Part shown: one piece after another, positions 55,325-64,000 of the stretch
Position numbering within the stretch: position 1 is the first letter of the stretch
How the letters are laid out: every line of letters starts with the position of its first letter
Assembly (NCBI GenBank): GCA_024640255.1
Contig: JAHEFI010000001.1
Span: forward strand, 372,001-436,000
Direction: 5' to 3'
Length of the DNA: 64,000 nucleotides
Source: Bacteroidota bacterium
GTDB lineage: Bacteria; Bacteroidota; Bacteroidia; Chitinophagales; Chitinophagaceae
Made by a program: the position numbers and the translations under genes
The notes under the pieces: model-generated
The model's input: only the letters and a program-made list of their open reading frames with translations
Database searches by the model: none
What the model was told of the DNA's origin: nothing

Positions 55325-55606
55325 ATGAAAAAATTAATCATTTGCTTTGGATGGATGCTTATTCATTTTAGTGTTTTCGCACAACATCAAGCCCCAGCGA
55401 ATGTGAGCGCCGGAAAGAATGGAGATCCTGCTATGCCAACTTATTTTGTGAATGGGGTTGAAACACCTTATGAAAAAGTGGTTAAAATAAATTCTACCAC
55501 AATTGAGAGTATGAATGTATACAAGGGTCCTGATGCTATTGCTAAATTTGGTGCAAAGTATAAGCACGGAGTAGTGATGGTTAAACTCAAAAAAACTAAA
55601 AAGTAA
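55325..55606 (+). CDS. Small secreted protein resembling a TonB plug fragment
   Basis: The ATG at 55325 gives 93 residues with a signal peptide ending VFAQ; a start eight codons upstream would spoil it. The mature part has YFVNGVETPYEKVVKI and then IESMNVYKGPDAIAKFGAKYKHGVVMVKLKK, which resembles the plug-domain core 'IxSIxVLKGxxAxxxYG...GVIxIxTK' of SusC-type receptors. No barrel is present. Such mini-plugs may block or modulate TonB receptors or act in a signalling relay; function unknown. A terminator follows. Confidence 0.6.
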   Translation: MKKLIICFGWMLIHFSVFAQHQAPANVSAGKNGDPAMPTYFVNGVETPYEKVVKINSTTIESMNVYKGPDAIAKFGAKYKHGVVMVKLKKTKK

Positions 55607-55613
55607 TTTCAAA

Positions 55614-55646
55614 AAATAACCCTCGAATTTCGAGGGTTATTTTTTT
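55614..55646. terminator. Bidirectional terminator between plug-like and ricT genes
   Basis: AAATAACCCTCGAA and TTCGAGGGTTATTT form a 14-bp stem with a single-base spacer. T tracts on one side and A tracts on the other let it stop both convergent units. Confidence 0.85.
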
Positions 55647-56937
55647 ATGCGTTGTTATTGTTATTATTATTTTGGGGAGGTCGATTGTTTGGACGAGGTC
55701 CGTTATTATTTGGTCTTGGACCATTATTGTTAGGGCGAGGACCATTATTGTTTGGACGAGGTCCGTTGTTGTTTGGTCTTGGACCGTTATTTCTTGGACC
55801 ATTATTGTTTGGACGATCATTTCTGTTTTGATCTCTTCTTCTGCGATCGTTTTTCTCTAGGCTCTTTAAACTAATTTGACCTACTAATTCAACAAAGCTA
55901 TTTTCTACTTCTTTTACTTTATTGCTGGTTAACTCTACCGCTTGTAATTCATCAACAATTACTCCTTGTTGATTTAAGCGTTTTATTTCTTTAACTCTTT
56001 GAATAGTTAAAGGATAATGCTTGGTATTATTAGGTAGGGTATACCACATTAAATTTTTGAAAATATCTTTCTTAATTAAGAAGGCTTGACCCATTGCAGT
56101 TTGTAAAGTATCTGCATAGTCTGGGAAATCTTGCAAAGCATCCAAGTAGGTATCTAATTCAAAATTCAAACAACATTTTAAACGACCACATTGTCCGCTT
56201 AATTTAGTTTGATTGATAGAAAGGTTTTGGTATCTAGCAGCAGTGGTATTCACACTCTTGAAATCGTGTAACCAAGTGCTACAACATAATTCTCTACCAC
56301 AACTTCCAATGCCACCCAATTTAGCCGCTTCTTGTCTAATACCAATTTGACGCATTTCCACTTTCACTTTGAACTCGCCTGCGAAAATTCTGATTAATTC
56401 TCTAAAGTCAATTCTATCATCTGCAGTATAAAAGAAAGTAGCTTTTTTGCCATCTGCCTGTAATTCTACTTCACTTAGCTTCATCGCTAATTTCAAGTTA
56501 CTTGCATGCGTGCGGCTTCTCGCTAAAATATCTGCTTCCCTGCTCTTGCTTATTTTAAATGCTTCAATATCTCTTTCGTTACTAGCTCTAACTATCTTCT
56601 TCATCTCCGCGCTAAACTCGTCTACGCCGCGTTTTTTCATTTGAATTCGCACAAGCTCTCCAGTAATGGAAACCTCGCCCACGTCAAAACCATTCACCCC
56701 TTCTACAGTGACATAGTCTCCTTTTTCAAAATGTTGTAAAGTAAGATTTCTGAAAAATTCTTTTCGGCTGCCTTGTTTAAAGCTCACTTCCAATACCTTA
56801 CATTGACTTTCCGAATCGTCAATAGGCAGGTCGCGCAACCAATCGTGTACATTCAATCTATTACATCCTCCTGTGCTACAGCCACCATTACTTTGGCAAC
56901 CTCCTGGTTTCCCAGTTCCGCAAGATCCACATCCCAT
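55645..56937 (-). CDS. ricT: RicT/PSP1-domain protein with a repetitive C-terminal tail
   Basis: The protein has 430 residues. The Cys-rich N-terminus (about 2-27, C-rich GSCGTG...GGCST) is followed by the PSP1 domain (about 100-330), with the GRELCCSTWL and CGRLKCCLNFE cysteine motifs near 219-256. RicT (YaaT) is part of an Fe-S complex that stimulates RNA maturation in Bacillus. The last 60 residues are a GPRPNNN tandem repeat. holB lies immediately upstream, as is common in this phylum. Confidence 0.9.
   Translation of the reverse strand: MGCGSCGTGKPGGCQSNGGCSTGGCNRLNVHDWLRDLPIDDSESQCKVLEVSFKQGSRKEFFRNLTLQHFEKGDYVTVEGVNGFDVGEVSITGELVRIQMKKRGVDEFSAEMKKIVRASNERDIEAFKISKSREADILARSRTHASNLKLAMKLSEVELQADGKKATFFYTADDRIDFRELIRIFAGEFKVKVEMRQIGIRQEAAKLGGIGSCGRELCCSTWLHDFKSVNTTAARYQNLSINQTKLSGQCGRLKCCLNFELDTYLDALQDFPDYADTLQTAMGQAFLIKKDIFKNLMWYTLPNNTKHYPLTIQRVKEIKRLNQQGVIVDELQAVELTSNKVKEVENSFVELVGQISLKSLEKNDRRRRDQNRNDRPNNNGPRNNGPRPNNNGPRPNNNGPRPNNNGPRPNNNGPRPNNRPPQNNNNNNNA
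55684..55800 (-). repeat. Tandem 21-bp repeat encoding GPRPNNN
   Basis: Residues 380-418 of RicT consist of five or so copies of GPRPNNN, plus one degenerate copy. The unit is 21 bases. Synonymous sites vary (two alternating spellings of GPR), so it is an old, coding repeat. Confidence 0.9.
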
Positions 56938-57009
56938 ATATAGTAAGTTCAGACTGTTAAAAATAATAAATACCTTAGGCTAGTTCAACTCTTCTCTTCA
57001 CCTTTAAGC

Positions 57010-58209
57010 CTAGCCTTCTGTCAAAATTAAGGTTTTGTTCTGAATGATATGATAGAACTTGATACCCAAGGCCATAAATAGCATTTTAGGGTTGGCATTA
57101 CGCTCAATATAATAGACTGCTTTGTCTAGCTCTTGGATCATGGCTTCTAACTGGCCCACACCCGCAATTTTATTAATTCTTAAGGCAAAATCCTTCAAAT
57201 CTGGGTCTAAATGAAGGTCTTTACCCAATACTTTTAGTCGGATACTTTGCTCCAATAAGTGGTTAAAGTACTTCAAAAATTGCTTTTGAGGCTCTCTTCC
57301 CATTTTACTGGTTTCGTCCACCCATTTGGCTTGTGCTACTGGTCCATTTTTTAAAATGGCATTTAACCATTCTCTTATCTGGGCTAAAAAATCGGCATCG
57401 CTATGTTGGAGAAGATGAAGTGCTTCTCTATAATTACCATCTGCCATCAAAGCCACTTGTGCAGCTTTTTCAGGAGCAATATTAGCTCTTTCAATTAATG
57501 CTTTCTCAATAGAGCTAGCGCTTAATCTTGGAACTCTTATTAATTGACATCTACTTAAAATAGTGGGTAAAATATTTTCTTCTGAGGCAGCTACTAAAAT
57601 AAATATAGTGTTAGCAGGAGGCTCTTCAATTAGTTTTAATAATTTATTTCCTTCTTTACCTAAATACTCAGGCATCCACATTACTAAAACCTTATAATTA
57701 CTTTCAAAACTTTTGAAAGATAATTTTTTGATAATCTCATTGCATTCGTCTGCACTAATATTTCCTTGCTTATTCTCTGCTTTAATTAATTGTAACCAAT
57801 CAAATACATTTCCGTAAGGATAACCATTGATAAAATCTCTCCATGCTTCAATATGATTGGAGCTAAGGTTTTTTTGTCCAGGTTTTTCTGTAATGGATGG
57901 AAAGGAGAAATGCAAATCAGGATGCATTAAAGAATTGGCTCTTTGATAAGACGCTAATTGTTCTATTTCGTCAGGTCCTGGAATTGCTTTTGATGTATTA
58001 TTTTCTGCAGGAGCTCCAAATAAATCTTCTACCGCTTCAGTCTCTCTTGGAATACTTACAATGTATTGTGCGAAGGCAATAGCTAATGGTAATGCTCCTG
58101 AACCTTCAGGGCCTATCATTAACATGGCATGGCTCAGCCTATGATGCTGAACCATTTCCACCAACTGTTGTTGTAATTTTTCTTGACCGATTACTTCACG
58201 CAATAACAT
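57010..58209 (-). CDS. holB: DNA polymerase III delta-prime subunit
   Basis: Delta-prime is a stator of the clamp loader. The 399 residues begin with QEKLQQQLVEMVQHHRLSHAMLMIGPEGSG, where the P-loop lacks its Lys (GPEGSGALPLA), as in non-ATPase delta-prime. SRCQLIRVPRL near 220 is the SRC motif. The next gene on this strand is ricT, 72 bases on. Confidence 0.9.
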   Translation of the reverse strand: MLLREVIGQEKLQQQLVEMVQHHRLSHAMLMIGPEGSGALPLAIAFAQYIVSIPRETEAVEDLFGAPAENNTSKAIPGPDEIEQLASYQRANSLMHPDLHFSFPSITEKPGQKNLSSNHIEAWRDFINGYPYGNVFDWLQLIKAENKQGNISADECNEIIKKLSFKSFESNYKVLVMWMPEYLGKEGNKLLKLIEEPPANTIFILVAASEENILPTILSRCQLIRVPRLSASSIEKALIERANIAPEKAAQVALMADGNYREALHLLQHSDADFLAQIREWLNAILKNGPVAQAKWVDETSKMGREPQKQFLKYFNHLLEQSIRLKVLGKDLHLDPDLKDFALRINKIAGVGQLEAMIQELDKAVYYIERNANPKMLFMALGIKFYHIIQNKTLILTEG

Positions 58210-58242
58210 GCAGCGAAGATAAAGGATAGTTATGTAAGCGCC

Positions 58243-58764
58243 TTATTTTAACTGGCTCAAAATAGCTTGATTATCTGGGGTAATATTACTTGGATAATAA
58301 GCAATCATTTTTCCATTCTCGTCTAATAAGAACTTATTGAAATTCCAGCTAATGCTAGCGTCTAAAACGCCGTTCTTAGATTTTTGTGTTAACCATTGAT
58401 AAATAGCTGCTGTATTGGTTCCTTTAACATCAATCTTATCGGCTAATGGGAAGGTTACGCCGTAATTCTTTTTACAGAATTCAACAATTTCTTCATTAGA
58501 TCCTGGCTCTTGACCACCAAATTGATTACAAGGGAAACCGATAATCACTAATTTATCTTTGTATTGCTCATAAACTTTTTCCAATGCTTCATATTGTGGT
58601 GTGTAACCACATTTGCTTGCAGTATTTACCACTAATATTTTCTTACCCTTAAAACTAGCTAATTTAATGTCTTTACCATCAATTCCTTTAACGGTAAAAC
58701 TATGTATACTTTGTGCGCTTAATGTTGTTGCTGCTAATAACATAATGCTTAATAAAAATTTCAT
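58243..58764 (-). CDS. Glutathione peroxidase family protein, exported
   Basis: The protein has 173 residues. A signal peptide (about 1-18, ending LSAQ) is followed by the thioredoxin-like peroxidase core. Cys52 in SKCGYTP is the peroxidatic Cys in place of selenocysteine; Gln in GFPCNQFGGQEPG and Trp in SWNFNKFL are the other catalytic positions. The second Cys in FPCNQ suggests thioredoxin rather than glutathione as reductant. It acts in the periplasm. Confidence 0.9.
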   Translation of the reverse strand: MKFLLSIMLLAATTLSAQSIHSFTVKGIDGKDIKLASFKGKKILVVNTASKCGYTPQYEALEKVYEQYKDKLVIIGFPCNQFGGQEPGSNEEIVEFCKKNYGVTFPLADKIDVKGTNTAAIYQWLTQKSKNGVLDASISWNFNKFLLDENGKMIAYYPSNITPDNQAILSQLK

Positions 58765-58817
58765 AATGATTCGATTTATTGTACACTAATGTAACATCAA
58801 AAAGGCAGAAAAGTTGA

Positions 58818-59516
58818 CTAAATGGTATAAGTGGCAGTAAAAACACTTAATTTTTTTATTTCTACTGTTTGTAATAAATGGGCCGCGGCTTCAATAGTGG
58901 CTCCTGTGGTTAATACATCATCCACCAATAGTAGATGCTTGTTTAATATAGGATGGGGGTCTTCCAAAATAAAACTTTGCCCAATGGCCTCCATTCTTTT
59001 AATACGATCTTTATGGGTTTGACTAGCAGATTCAAAAGGTTTTCTTAATACTTTATCCATAATTGGCCATCCAGTTATGGATTGTATTCCTTCACAAAGA
59101 ATCATGGACTGATTGTACAATCTTTTATGGTATTTAACATTACTTATTGGAATAGGAATTAAAATGTCTATTGGATTTTCTTTTACTTGTTCCATTAAAA
59201 ATTGCCCCATCCATCTTCCCAACATCCAGCCTGCTTTTTTATTATGATGGTATTTTAATTGAGTGATGAGTAATTGTATAATACTGTCTTTGGTGAAAAA
59301 CAATAATGCATTGGCATATTCAAATGAAATTCTACCCCAAAATATTTTATGAATAGGATTATTGATTTCGTTTTCGAAATCTGTATAGGGTAATGCATGT
59401 ATGCAATTTTTGCACAAAACATCTTGCTTTTCTAACTGATCAGTTCCGCAGCACAAACAAATATGAGGATACCATAGATGCAAAAAAGCATCTAAGTATT
59501 GCTGTAAAAAATGCAT
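58818..59516 (-). CDS. comF: ComF-family phosphoribosyltransferase-like protein
   Basis: The protein has 232 residues. A four-Cys zinc site (CLCC...CKNC, about 20-39) precedes a PRTase-like domain with LLLVDDVLTTGATIEAAA (about 194-211). ComF proteins are associated with natural transformation and DNA uptake in several bacteria; the role here is unproven. It is 10 bases downstream of radA on the same strand. Confidence 0.9.
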   Translation of the reverse strand: MHFLQQYLDAFLHLWYPHICLCCGTDQLEKQDVLCKNCIHALPYTDFENEINNPIHKIFWGRISFEYANALLFFTKDSIIQLLITQLKYHHNKKAGWMLGRWMGQFLMEQVKENPIDILIPIPISNVKYHKRLYNQSMILCEGIQSITGWPIMDKVLRKPFESASQTHKDRIKRMEAIGQSFILEDPHPILNKHLLLVDDVLTTGATIEAAAHLLQTVEIKKLSVFTATYTI

Positions 59517-59526
59517 TGCATTTTAT

Positions 59527-60897
59527 TTAGAAAAATAACTGATAAGCCTGGTCCACTCTTTCGATGGCAATAATTTCAATGGCATGCTTTTTAATATCAA
59601 TGCCTTTTAAATTAAAAGAAGAAATAAATATTTTTTCAAAACCTAATTTCTCTGCTTCAGCAATTCTTTGTTGAATTCTATTCACTGCTCTAATCTCTCC
59701 ATTTAATCCAACTTCGCCTGCAAAACAAATGCCTTGTGGCAATGGTACATCTTCATAAGAAGAAAGTAATGCAAGAATTACTGCAAGGTCTAAAGAAGGG
59801 TCTTCAATTTTTAATCCACCTGCAATATTTACAAACACATCTTTCATTCCAAAAGCAAATCCACCGCGCTTTTCTAGAACGGCCAATAATAATTGTAATC
59901 TTCTTAAATCAAAGCCAGTCACAGTTCTTTGAGGGGTTCCATAAACACTTTGTGTCACCAATGCTTGTACTTCAATCAATAATGGGCGCATGCCTTCCAT
60001 GCTTGCAGCAATCGCACTTCCACTAAGTGAATCATTTCTTTGTGCTATTAAAAATGCAGAAGGATTGGTTACTACTTTCATTCCTTCTCCAGTCATTTCG
60101 TAAATACCTAATTCACTTGTTCCGCCAAATCTATTTTTTAAAGTACGCAACATTCTGTAGGCATAATGTCTATCACCTTCAAATTGTAAAACAGTATCCA
60201 CCATATGTTCTAAAATTTTTGGACCAGCAATAGAACCTTCTTTAGTGATATGTCCAATTAAGAAAACAGGCGTACCTGTTTCTTTAGCGAATCTTTGAAA
60301 CTCTGCAGCACATTGTTTGATTTGTGAAACAGATCCAGCACCTGCTTCAATTAAATTTGATTCAATGGTTTGAATGGAATCAACAATCAATACTGTAGGC
60401 TTTAATTTTTTGATGGCTTTGAAAATAGCATTGGTGCGTGTTTCAGCGAGTAAATAAAAATGTTCATTTTTTAAATTCAATCTATCTGCACGCATTTTAA
60501 TTTGCTGAATACTTTCTTCACCACTGATATATAAAACAGTTTGATTTTTCATCATCAAACCTTGTTGTAAAAACAATGTACTTTTTCCAATACCTGGTTC
60601 ACCTGCTACTAATACAATGGATCCTAAAACAATACCACCACCTAATACTCTATTTAATTCTGTGTCTGAGCTATCAATTCTTTTTTCTGAAGTACTATTT
60701 ACTTGATCAATCGCAATTAACTCAGAACCTTTTTGTTGGTTACTATATCCATCCCATCCTGCTTCTTTTTCTTTTCCTGCATCAATGAGTTCTTCCGTGA
60801 ATGTATTCCATTCATTACAAGCTGGACATTTACCTACCCATTTGGTAGACTCATAACCACAATTATTACAAAAAAAGGCAGATTTCGTTTTGCTCAT
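59527..60897 (-). CDS. radA: DNA repair protein RadA/Sms
   Basis: RadA drives branch migration in recombination and transformation. The 456 residues have an N-terminal zinc finger (CNNC...CPAC, about 10-30), Walker A GEPGIGKST (about 98-106), the KNRFG motif (LKNRFGGTSELG near 258) and a Lon-like C-terminal domain. It forms a unit with comF, which supports a recombination or competence role for both. Confidence 0.97.
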   Translation of the reverse strand: MSKTKSAFFCNNCGYESTKWVGKCPACNEWNTFTEELIDAGKEKEAGWDGYSNQQKGSELIAIDQVNSTSEKRIDSSDTELNRVLGGGIVLGSIVLVAGEPGIGKSTLFLQQGLMMKNQTVLYISGEESIQQIKMRADRLNLKNEHFYLLAETRTNAIFKAIKKLKPTVLIVDSIQTIESNLIEAGAGSVSQIKQCAAEFQRFAKETGTPVFLIGHITKEGSIAGPKILEHMVDTVLQFEGDRHYAYRMLRTLKNRFGGTSELGIYEMTGEGMKVVTNPSAFLIAQRNDSLSGSAIAASMEGMRPLLIEVQALVTQSVYGTPQRTVTGFDLRRLQLLLAVLEKRGGFAFGMKDVFVNIAGGLKIEDPSLDLAVILALLSSYEDVPLPQGICFAGEVGLNGEIRAVNRIQQRIAEAEKLGFEKIFISSFNLKGIDIKKHAIEIIAIERVDQAYQLFF

Positions 60898-61183
60898 GCA
60901 GTAAAGATAATAGGATATCTTTTTTAATATAGGGTAATTACCGAAATCGCGTTTTTTTGGACAATTTCTTCATATTATTTAAAAATATATGTGACTAAAT
61001 CCAATTCTTACTTCTCATAAGTAACTGAAAATCAATCAATATGTACAAATATGATTATTTTAATATGTATTTTTTACACTTTAAGATCACAAAAAGTTAA
61101 AGAAATCAAAAAATTTGTTTAATTTTAAGAGCATGTTCTTTCTATTTAGGGAGAACTTTTTTAACAAAAATTTTGACAACAAC
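60898..61183 (+). other. Noncoding leader region before the SusC-type receptor
   Basis: This 286-base gap between divergent radA and the SusC gene is very AT-rich. I found no perfect TAnnTTTG with a good -33, no long hairpin and no open frame of note. On the minus strand TATCTTTA, close to the radA start, is one base off a -7 box. The long leader could hold regulation that cannot be read by eye. Confidence 0.5.
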
Positions 61184-64000
61184 ATGAGAAAAAAACTTTT
61201 AGGGTGTTTGTTTGTTGCATTTTTCTCTTTCACAGCGGCAATCGCACAGAACAATACTGTAACAGGTAAGGTTTCTGATGACAAAGGTGCTCCAGTGGAG
61301 GGCGCTCTTGTAACAGAGAAAGGATCAACTAAAAACAAAACACTTACAGACGCATCTGGTGCGTACAAGATCAGTGTTAAAACTGGTGCAGTTTTACAAG
61401 TATCAAGCGTAGGCTTTGAGAAAAAAGAAGCTGCTGCTCAATCAGTAACTAATTTCACTTTAAAAGCGTTAAGCTCTGATTTAGGTGAAGTGGTTGTAAC
61501 TGCCTTGGGTATCAAACGCGAAAAGAAAGCATTAGGTTATGCAGTATCTTCTGTAGGTAAAGAAGAACTTGAAATGAGACCTGAAGCGGACGTAGCTAGA
61601 ATCTTAAGTGGTAAAGCACCTGGTTTGAATATCTTAAACACAAGTGGTTTGAGTGGATCTGGTACGAATATCAACATTAGAGGTATCAGTACTATTACTG
61701 GTGGATCTCAACCATTATTCATTGTGGATGGTGTTCCATTTGATGCGAGCACAAATACACAATCTGACTTTACTTATGGTACACAAACTCCTAGCCGTTT
61801 CTTGGATATCGATCCTAACACGATTGAAAACTTGAACGTATTAAAAGGATTGAGTGCGACAACATTATATGGTGAGGCTGGTCGTAATGGTGTAATCTTG
61901 ATTACAACTAAGAACGGTGCTCAACAAAAATTAAAAAAGAAAACAGAAGTAACTGTTTCTCAATCTTATTTCCAAACAGAAGCTATCCTACCTGAATACA
62001 ACAAAGAGTGGGGTGGTGGTTTTGACTTGAGTGTGGGTATCGCTTTCTTCTCTAACTGGGGAGGTAGAATGACTGGTCAATTAGTAAATCATCCTTATAA
62101 TAGAACTTCAGCTGCTCAACCATGGGCAATTGAATATCCTCAATTCAAGGGTGCTACTTACGAATACAAGTATTATAATAGTGTTCCTGAATTCTTCAGA
62201 AAAGGATCTATGAAAAATACTTCAGTAAACTTTGCTGGTGTTTCAGGCGATGGTAAATCAAGTTATAACATGAGTTATAGCTATACTGATGACCAAGGTT
62301 TTGTAATCAACAACGGTTTAACTAAGAATGTATTTGGTATGGGTGGTACTTCTAAATTGACTAATAAAATCACTATTAGCGGTACAATGAACTTGGCTTT
62401 AACAGACCAAATGTCTCCTCCAACTTCTGATAGTTATGGTAACAACGCATCTAACTCTTCTGTATTTGGTAACGTAATGTTTACTCCTACAGCGGTTGAT
62501 TTGATGGGCTTACCTTATGAATTACCTTCTAACCACTCTTCTATTTACTATAGAAATGGTAATGATATTCAAAACCCTCGTTGGACTTTATACAATGCAT
62601 TCACTGGCGATAAAACTCAAAGAGCTTATGGTCAAGTATCTGCTAAGTATGAAATCATGAAAGGTTTGAACTTAACATACAGAACAGGTTTTGATACTTA
62701 TGCGGAGAATAACTACTACAACCAAAACAAAGGCGGTACTTATCAAGCATTAGGTTTAATGAGAACTACTACTTCTAATAGCATGATTTGGGATCACTCT
62801 GTGATCTTAAACTATGACAAGCGTATCAACGAAGACTTCACTTTGAATGTGGACGCGGGTGCGAACTCTAGAAGAAGATCTTTTGATCAAACTGGTATGA
62901 GAAGTACAGAGCAATTAGTGTATGGTTTATTCACACACGGAAACTTTGTATCTCACTTAACAACTTCTGAGAGTGGTGGTGAAATGAACTTCAAATCACA
63001 AAACTTAAGTTTGGGTGTATTTACTCAAGCAGCTTTAGGCTATAGAGACTATGCTTACTTAACAGTGGGTGGTCGAAATAGCTGGGCTTCTACAGTTGAG
63101 AGTGCAAATAGAAGTATCTTCTATCCTTCTGTAAGTTTATCTTATATTCCAACTCAAGCAATCGAAGCTTTAAAGAATAACAAATATATCAACTACTTAA
63201 AAGTGAGAGTTGGTTATTCTACTTCTGCGAACTTCCCTGATCCTTATTCTACTCGTAATGCATTGTTAATTGGAACAAAAGCATACGTAACAAATACAGG
63301 TACTAACATTAACTTAAACCGTTTATCTAGTTTCTTACCAAATCCAAACTTGAAGCCAGAGTTATTAAACGAGAAAGAAGTTGGTATCGAGGGTAAATTC
63401 TTCCAAAGCAGATTAAGCGCTGATATCACTTTCTACGACAAGATTGCAAACGATCAAATCTTAAGACGTGACTTGGATCCTTCTACTGGTTACTCTGCAA
63501 CAAATATCAACGCAGGTAATGTAGAGAACAAGGGTATTGAAGTTGCTTTAGGATATGATGTAATCAAATCTAAAAACTGGAGATGGCATACAGATGTATT
63601 ATACACTTTGAATAAGAGTATGGTATCTGGTATCCCTTCTGATATTGCTCAAGTGAATGTATCTGGTTATTCTAACTTAGGTACTTTTGCTAAGAATGGT
63701 TATCCTTATGGTGTAATCATCGGTTCTTACTTTAAGAGAGCTGCTGATGGACAAAGAATCGTAGGTCCAGATGGTAACTATATCGCTGCAAATGATATTA
63801 AAGTAATTGGTGATCCAAACGCATTATATAAATTAACAAGCATTAACTCATTATCTTATAAAGCGTTTAGCTTTAAGATGCAATGGGATTATAGCGTAGG
63901 TGGTGAAATGTTCTCTGGTACTGCTGGTGGTTTGTTAGGTAGAGGTGTAACAGCAGATACTCAGTTTGACCGTTTCTTACCTTTAGTAATGCCTGGTGTA
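61184..64000 (+). CDS. SusC/RagA-family TonB-dependent receptor, partial
   Basis: The open frame runs 939 codons from the ATG to the window edge without a stop. A signal peptide (about 1-22, ending AIAQ) is followed by a CarboxypepD_reg-like domain (about 24-100), then the SusC plug (LGIKREKKALGYAVSSV near 108-124; NIRGISTITGGSQPLFIVDGVP near 162-183; LNVLKGLSATTLYGEAGRNGVILITTKNG near 218-246) and barrel. It is probably paired with a SusD-like lipoprotein beyond the window. The ligand is unknown, often a glycan or peptide. Confidence 0.95.
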   Translation, partial: MRKKLLGCLFVAFFSFTAAIAQNNTVTGKVSDDKGAPVEGALVTEKGSTKNKTLTDASGAYKISVKTGAVLQVSSVGFEKKEAAAQSVTNFTLKALSSDLGEVVVTALGIKREKKALGYAVSSVGKEELEMRPEADVARILSGKAPGLNILNTSGLSGSGTNINIRGISTITGGSQPLFIVDGVPFDASTNTQSDFTYGTQTPSRFLDIDPNTIENLNVLKGLSATTLYGEAGRNGVILITTKNGAQQKLKKKTEVTVSQSYFQTEAILPEYNKEWGGGFDLSVGIAFFSNWGGRMTGQLVNHPYNRTSAAQPWAIEYPQFKGATYEYKYYNSVPEFFRKGSMKNTSVNFAGVSGDGKSSYNMSYSYTDDQGFVINNGLTKNVFGMGGTSKLTNKITISGTMNLALTDQMSPPTSDSYGNNASNSSVFGNVMFTPTAVDLMGLPYELPSNHSSIYYRNGNDIQNPRWTLYNAFTGDKTQRAYGQVSAKYEIMKGLNLTYRTGFDTYAENNYYNQNKGGTYQALGLMRTTTSNSMIWDHSVILNYDKRINEDFTLNVDAGANSRRRSFDQTGMRSTEQLVYGLFTHGNFVSHLTTSESGGEMNFKSQNLSLGVFTQAALGYRDYAYLTVGGRNSWASTVESANRSIFYPSVSLSYIPTQAIEALKNNKYINYLKVRVGYSTSANFPDPYSTRNALLIGTKAYVTNTGTNINLNRLSSFLPNPNLKPELLNEKEVGIEGKFFQSRLSADITFYDKIANDQILRRDLDPSTGYSATNINAGNVENKGIEVALGYDVIKSKNWRWHTDVLYTLNKSMVSGIPSDIAQVNVSGYSNLGTFAKNGYPYGVIIGSYFKRAADGQRIVGPDGNYIAANDIKVIGDPNALYKLTSINSLSYKAFSFKMQWDYSVGGEMFSGTAGGLLGRGVTADTQFDRFLPLVMPGV

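Noticed and set aside
55684-55800. CRISPR-like repeat array
   Set aside because: The 21-bp units are contiguous with no spacers and encode a protein repeat.
55672-55860. Open frames with WSWTIIVRAR-like repeats over the ricT tail
   Set aside because: They are the other frames of the GPRPNNN repeat and have no independent support.
60898-61183. Small RNA or riboswitch before the SusC gene
   Set aside because: No strong secondary structure or conserved motif could be seen by eye in this AT-rich gap.
61087-61368. 93-codon minus-strand open frame over the SusC start
   Set aside because: It is antisense to the signal peptide and regulatory domain of the receptor.

Overview
The window is AT-rich chromosomal DNA from a member of the Bacteroidota, most likely Chitinophagales/Chitinophagaceae or a close relative. 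The evidence is a SusC/RagA-type TonB receptor, the gliding lipoprotein GldH, a RicT (PSP1) protein with a Cys-rich N-terminus, Bacteroidota-style -7 boxes (TAnnTTTG) upstream of several genes, A-rich sequence rather than Shine-Dalgarno motifs before start codons, and many exported lipoproteins. The genus is not determined. No tRNA, rRNA, CRISPR array, insertion sequence or prophage was seen. Genes are packed tightly and no gene-free gap exceeds about 290 bases.

Layout. 1-5009: end of an unknown gene, then a TonB-dependent receptor, a large beta-rich lipoprotein and a small CX4CH heme-type lipoprotein. 5014-7967 (minus): ppx and ppk1 for polyphosphate. 8105-10282: LpxH-like phosphatase, MurG-like glycosyltransferase and a small beta-repeat protein. 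10337-13980: alanine dehydrogenase with a divergent Lrp-type regulator, a PaiB-like flavin protein, a VOC protein, a HAD phosphatase and a DUF4834 protein. 14035-22075: the rimP-nusA-infB translation/transcription operon, a SurA-like chaperone and a PurF-family enzyme. 22087-25222 (minus): kdsD-manC-ketoacyl synthase III, an envelope sugar and lipid operon.

25397-38184: recQ, a DUF3089 lipoprotein, a chromate transporter homologue, a small secreted protein, an RND pump pair (no outer-membrane factor), a GH130-like lipoprotein, an alpha/beta hydrolase and a NagX-like membrane acyltransferase. 38261-46055: typA, obg, a TetR regulator divergent from a PfkB kinase, asd and ligA. 46136-51684: a Nudix-type regulator, yicC, gldH, an orphan histidine kinase, an arginase-fold protein and a PBP4-type lipoprotein. 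51685-60897: mutL, pepF, a mini plug-domain protein, ricT, holB, a glutathione peroxidase, comF and radA. 61184-64000: a SusC-family receptor that runs off the window.

Most of this is housekeeping DNA. The points most worth a second look are: a promoter followed at once by a terminator-like hairpin in front of rimP-nusA-infB; an arginase-fold protein with two altered metal ligands beside gldH and an orphan kinase; a Nudix regulator without catalytic glutamates; a MutL whose endonuclease motifs look lost; and a receptor/beta-helix/heme-lipoprotein cluster facing the polyphosphate genes. I did not find an unmistakable new defence or mobile system.
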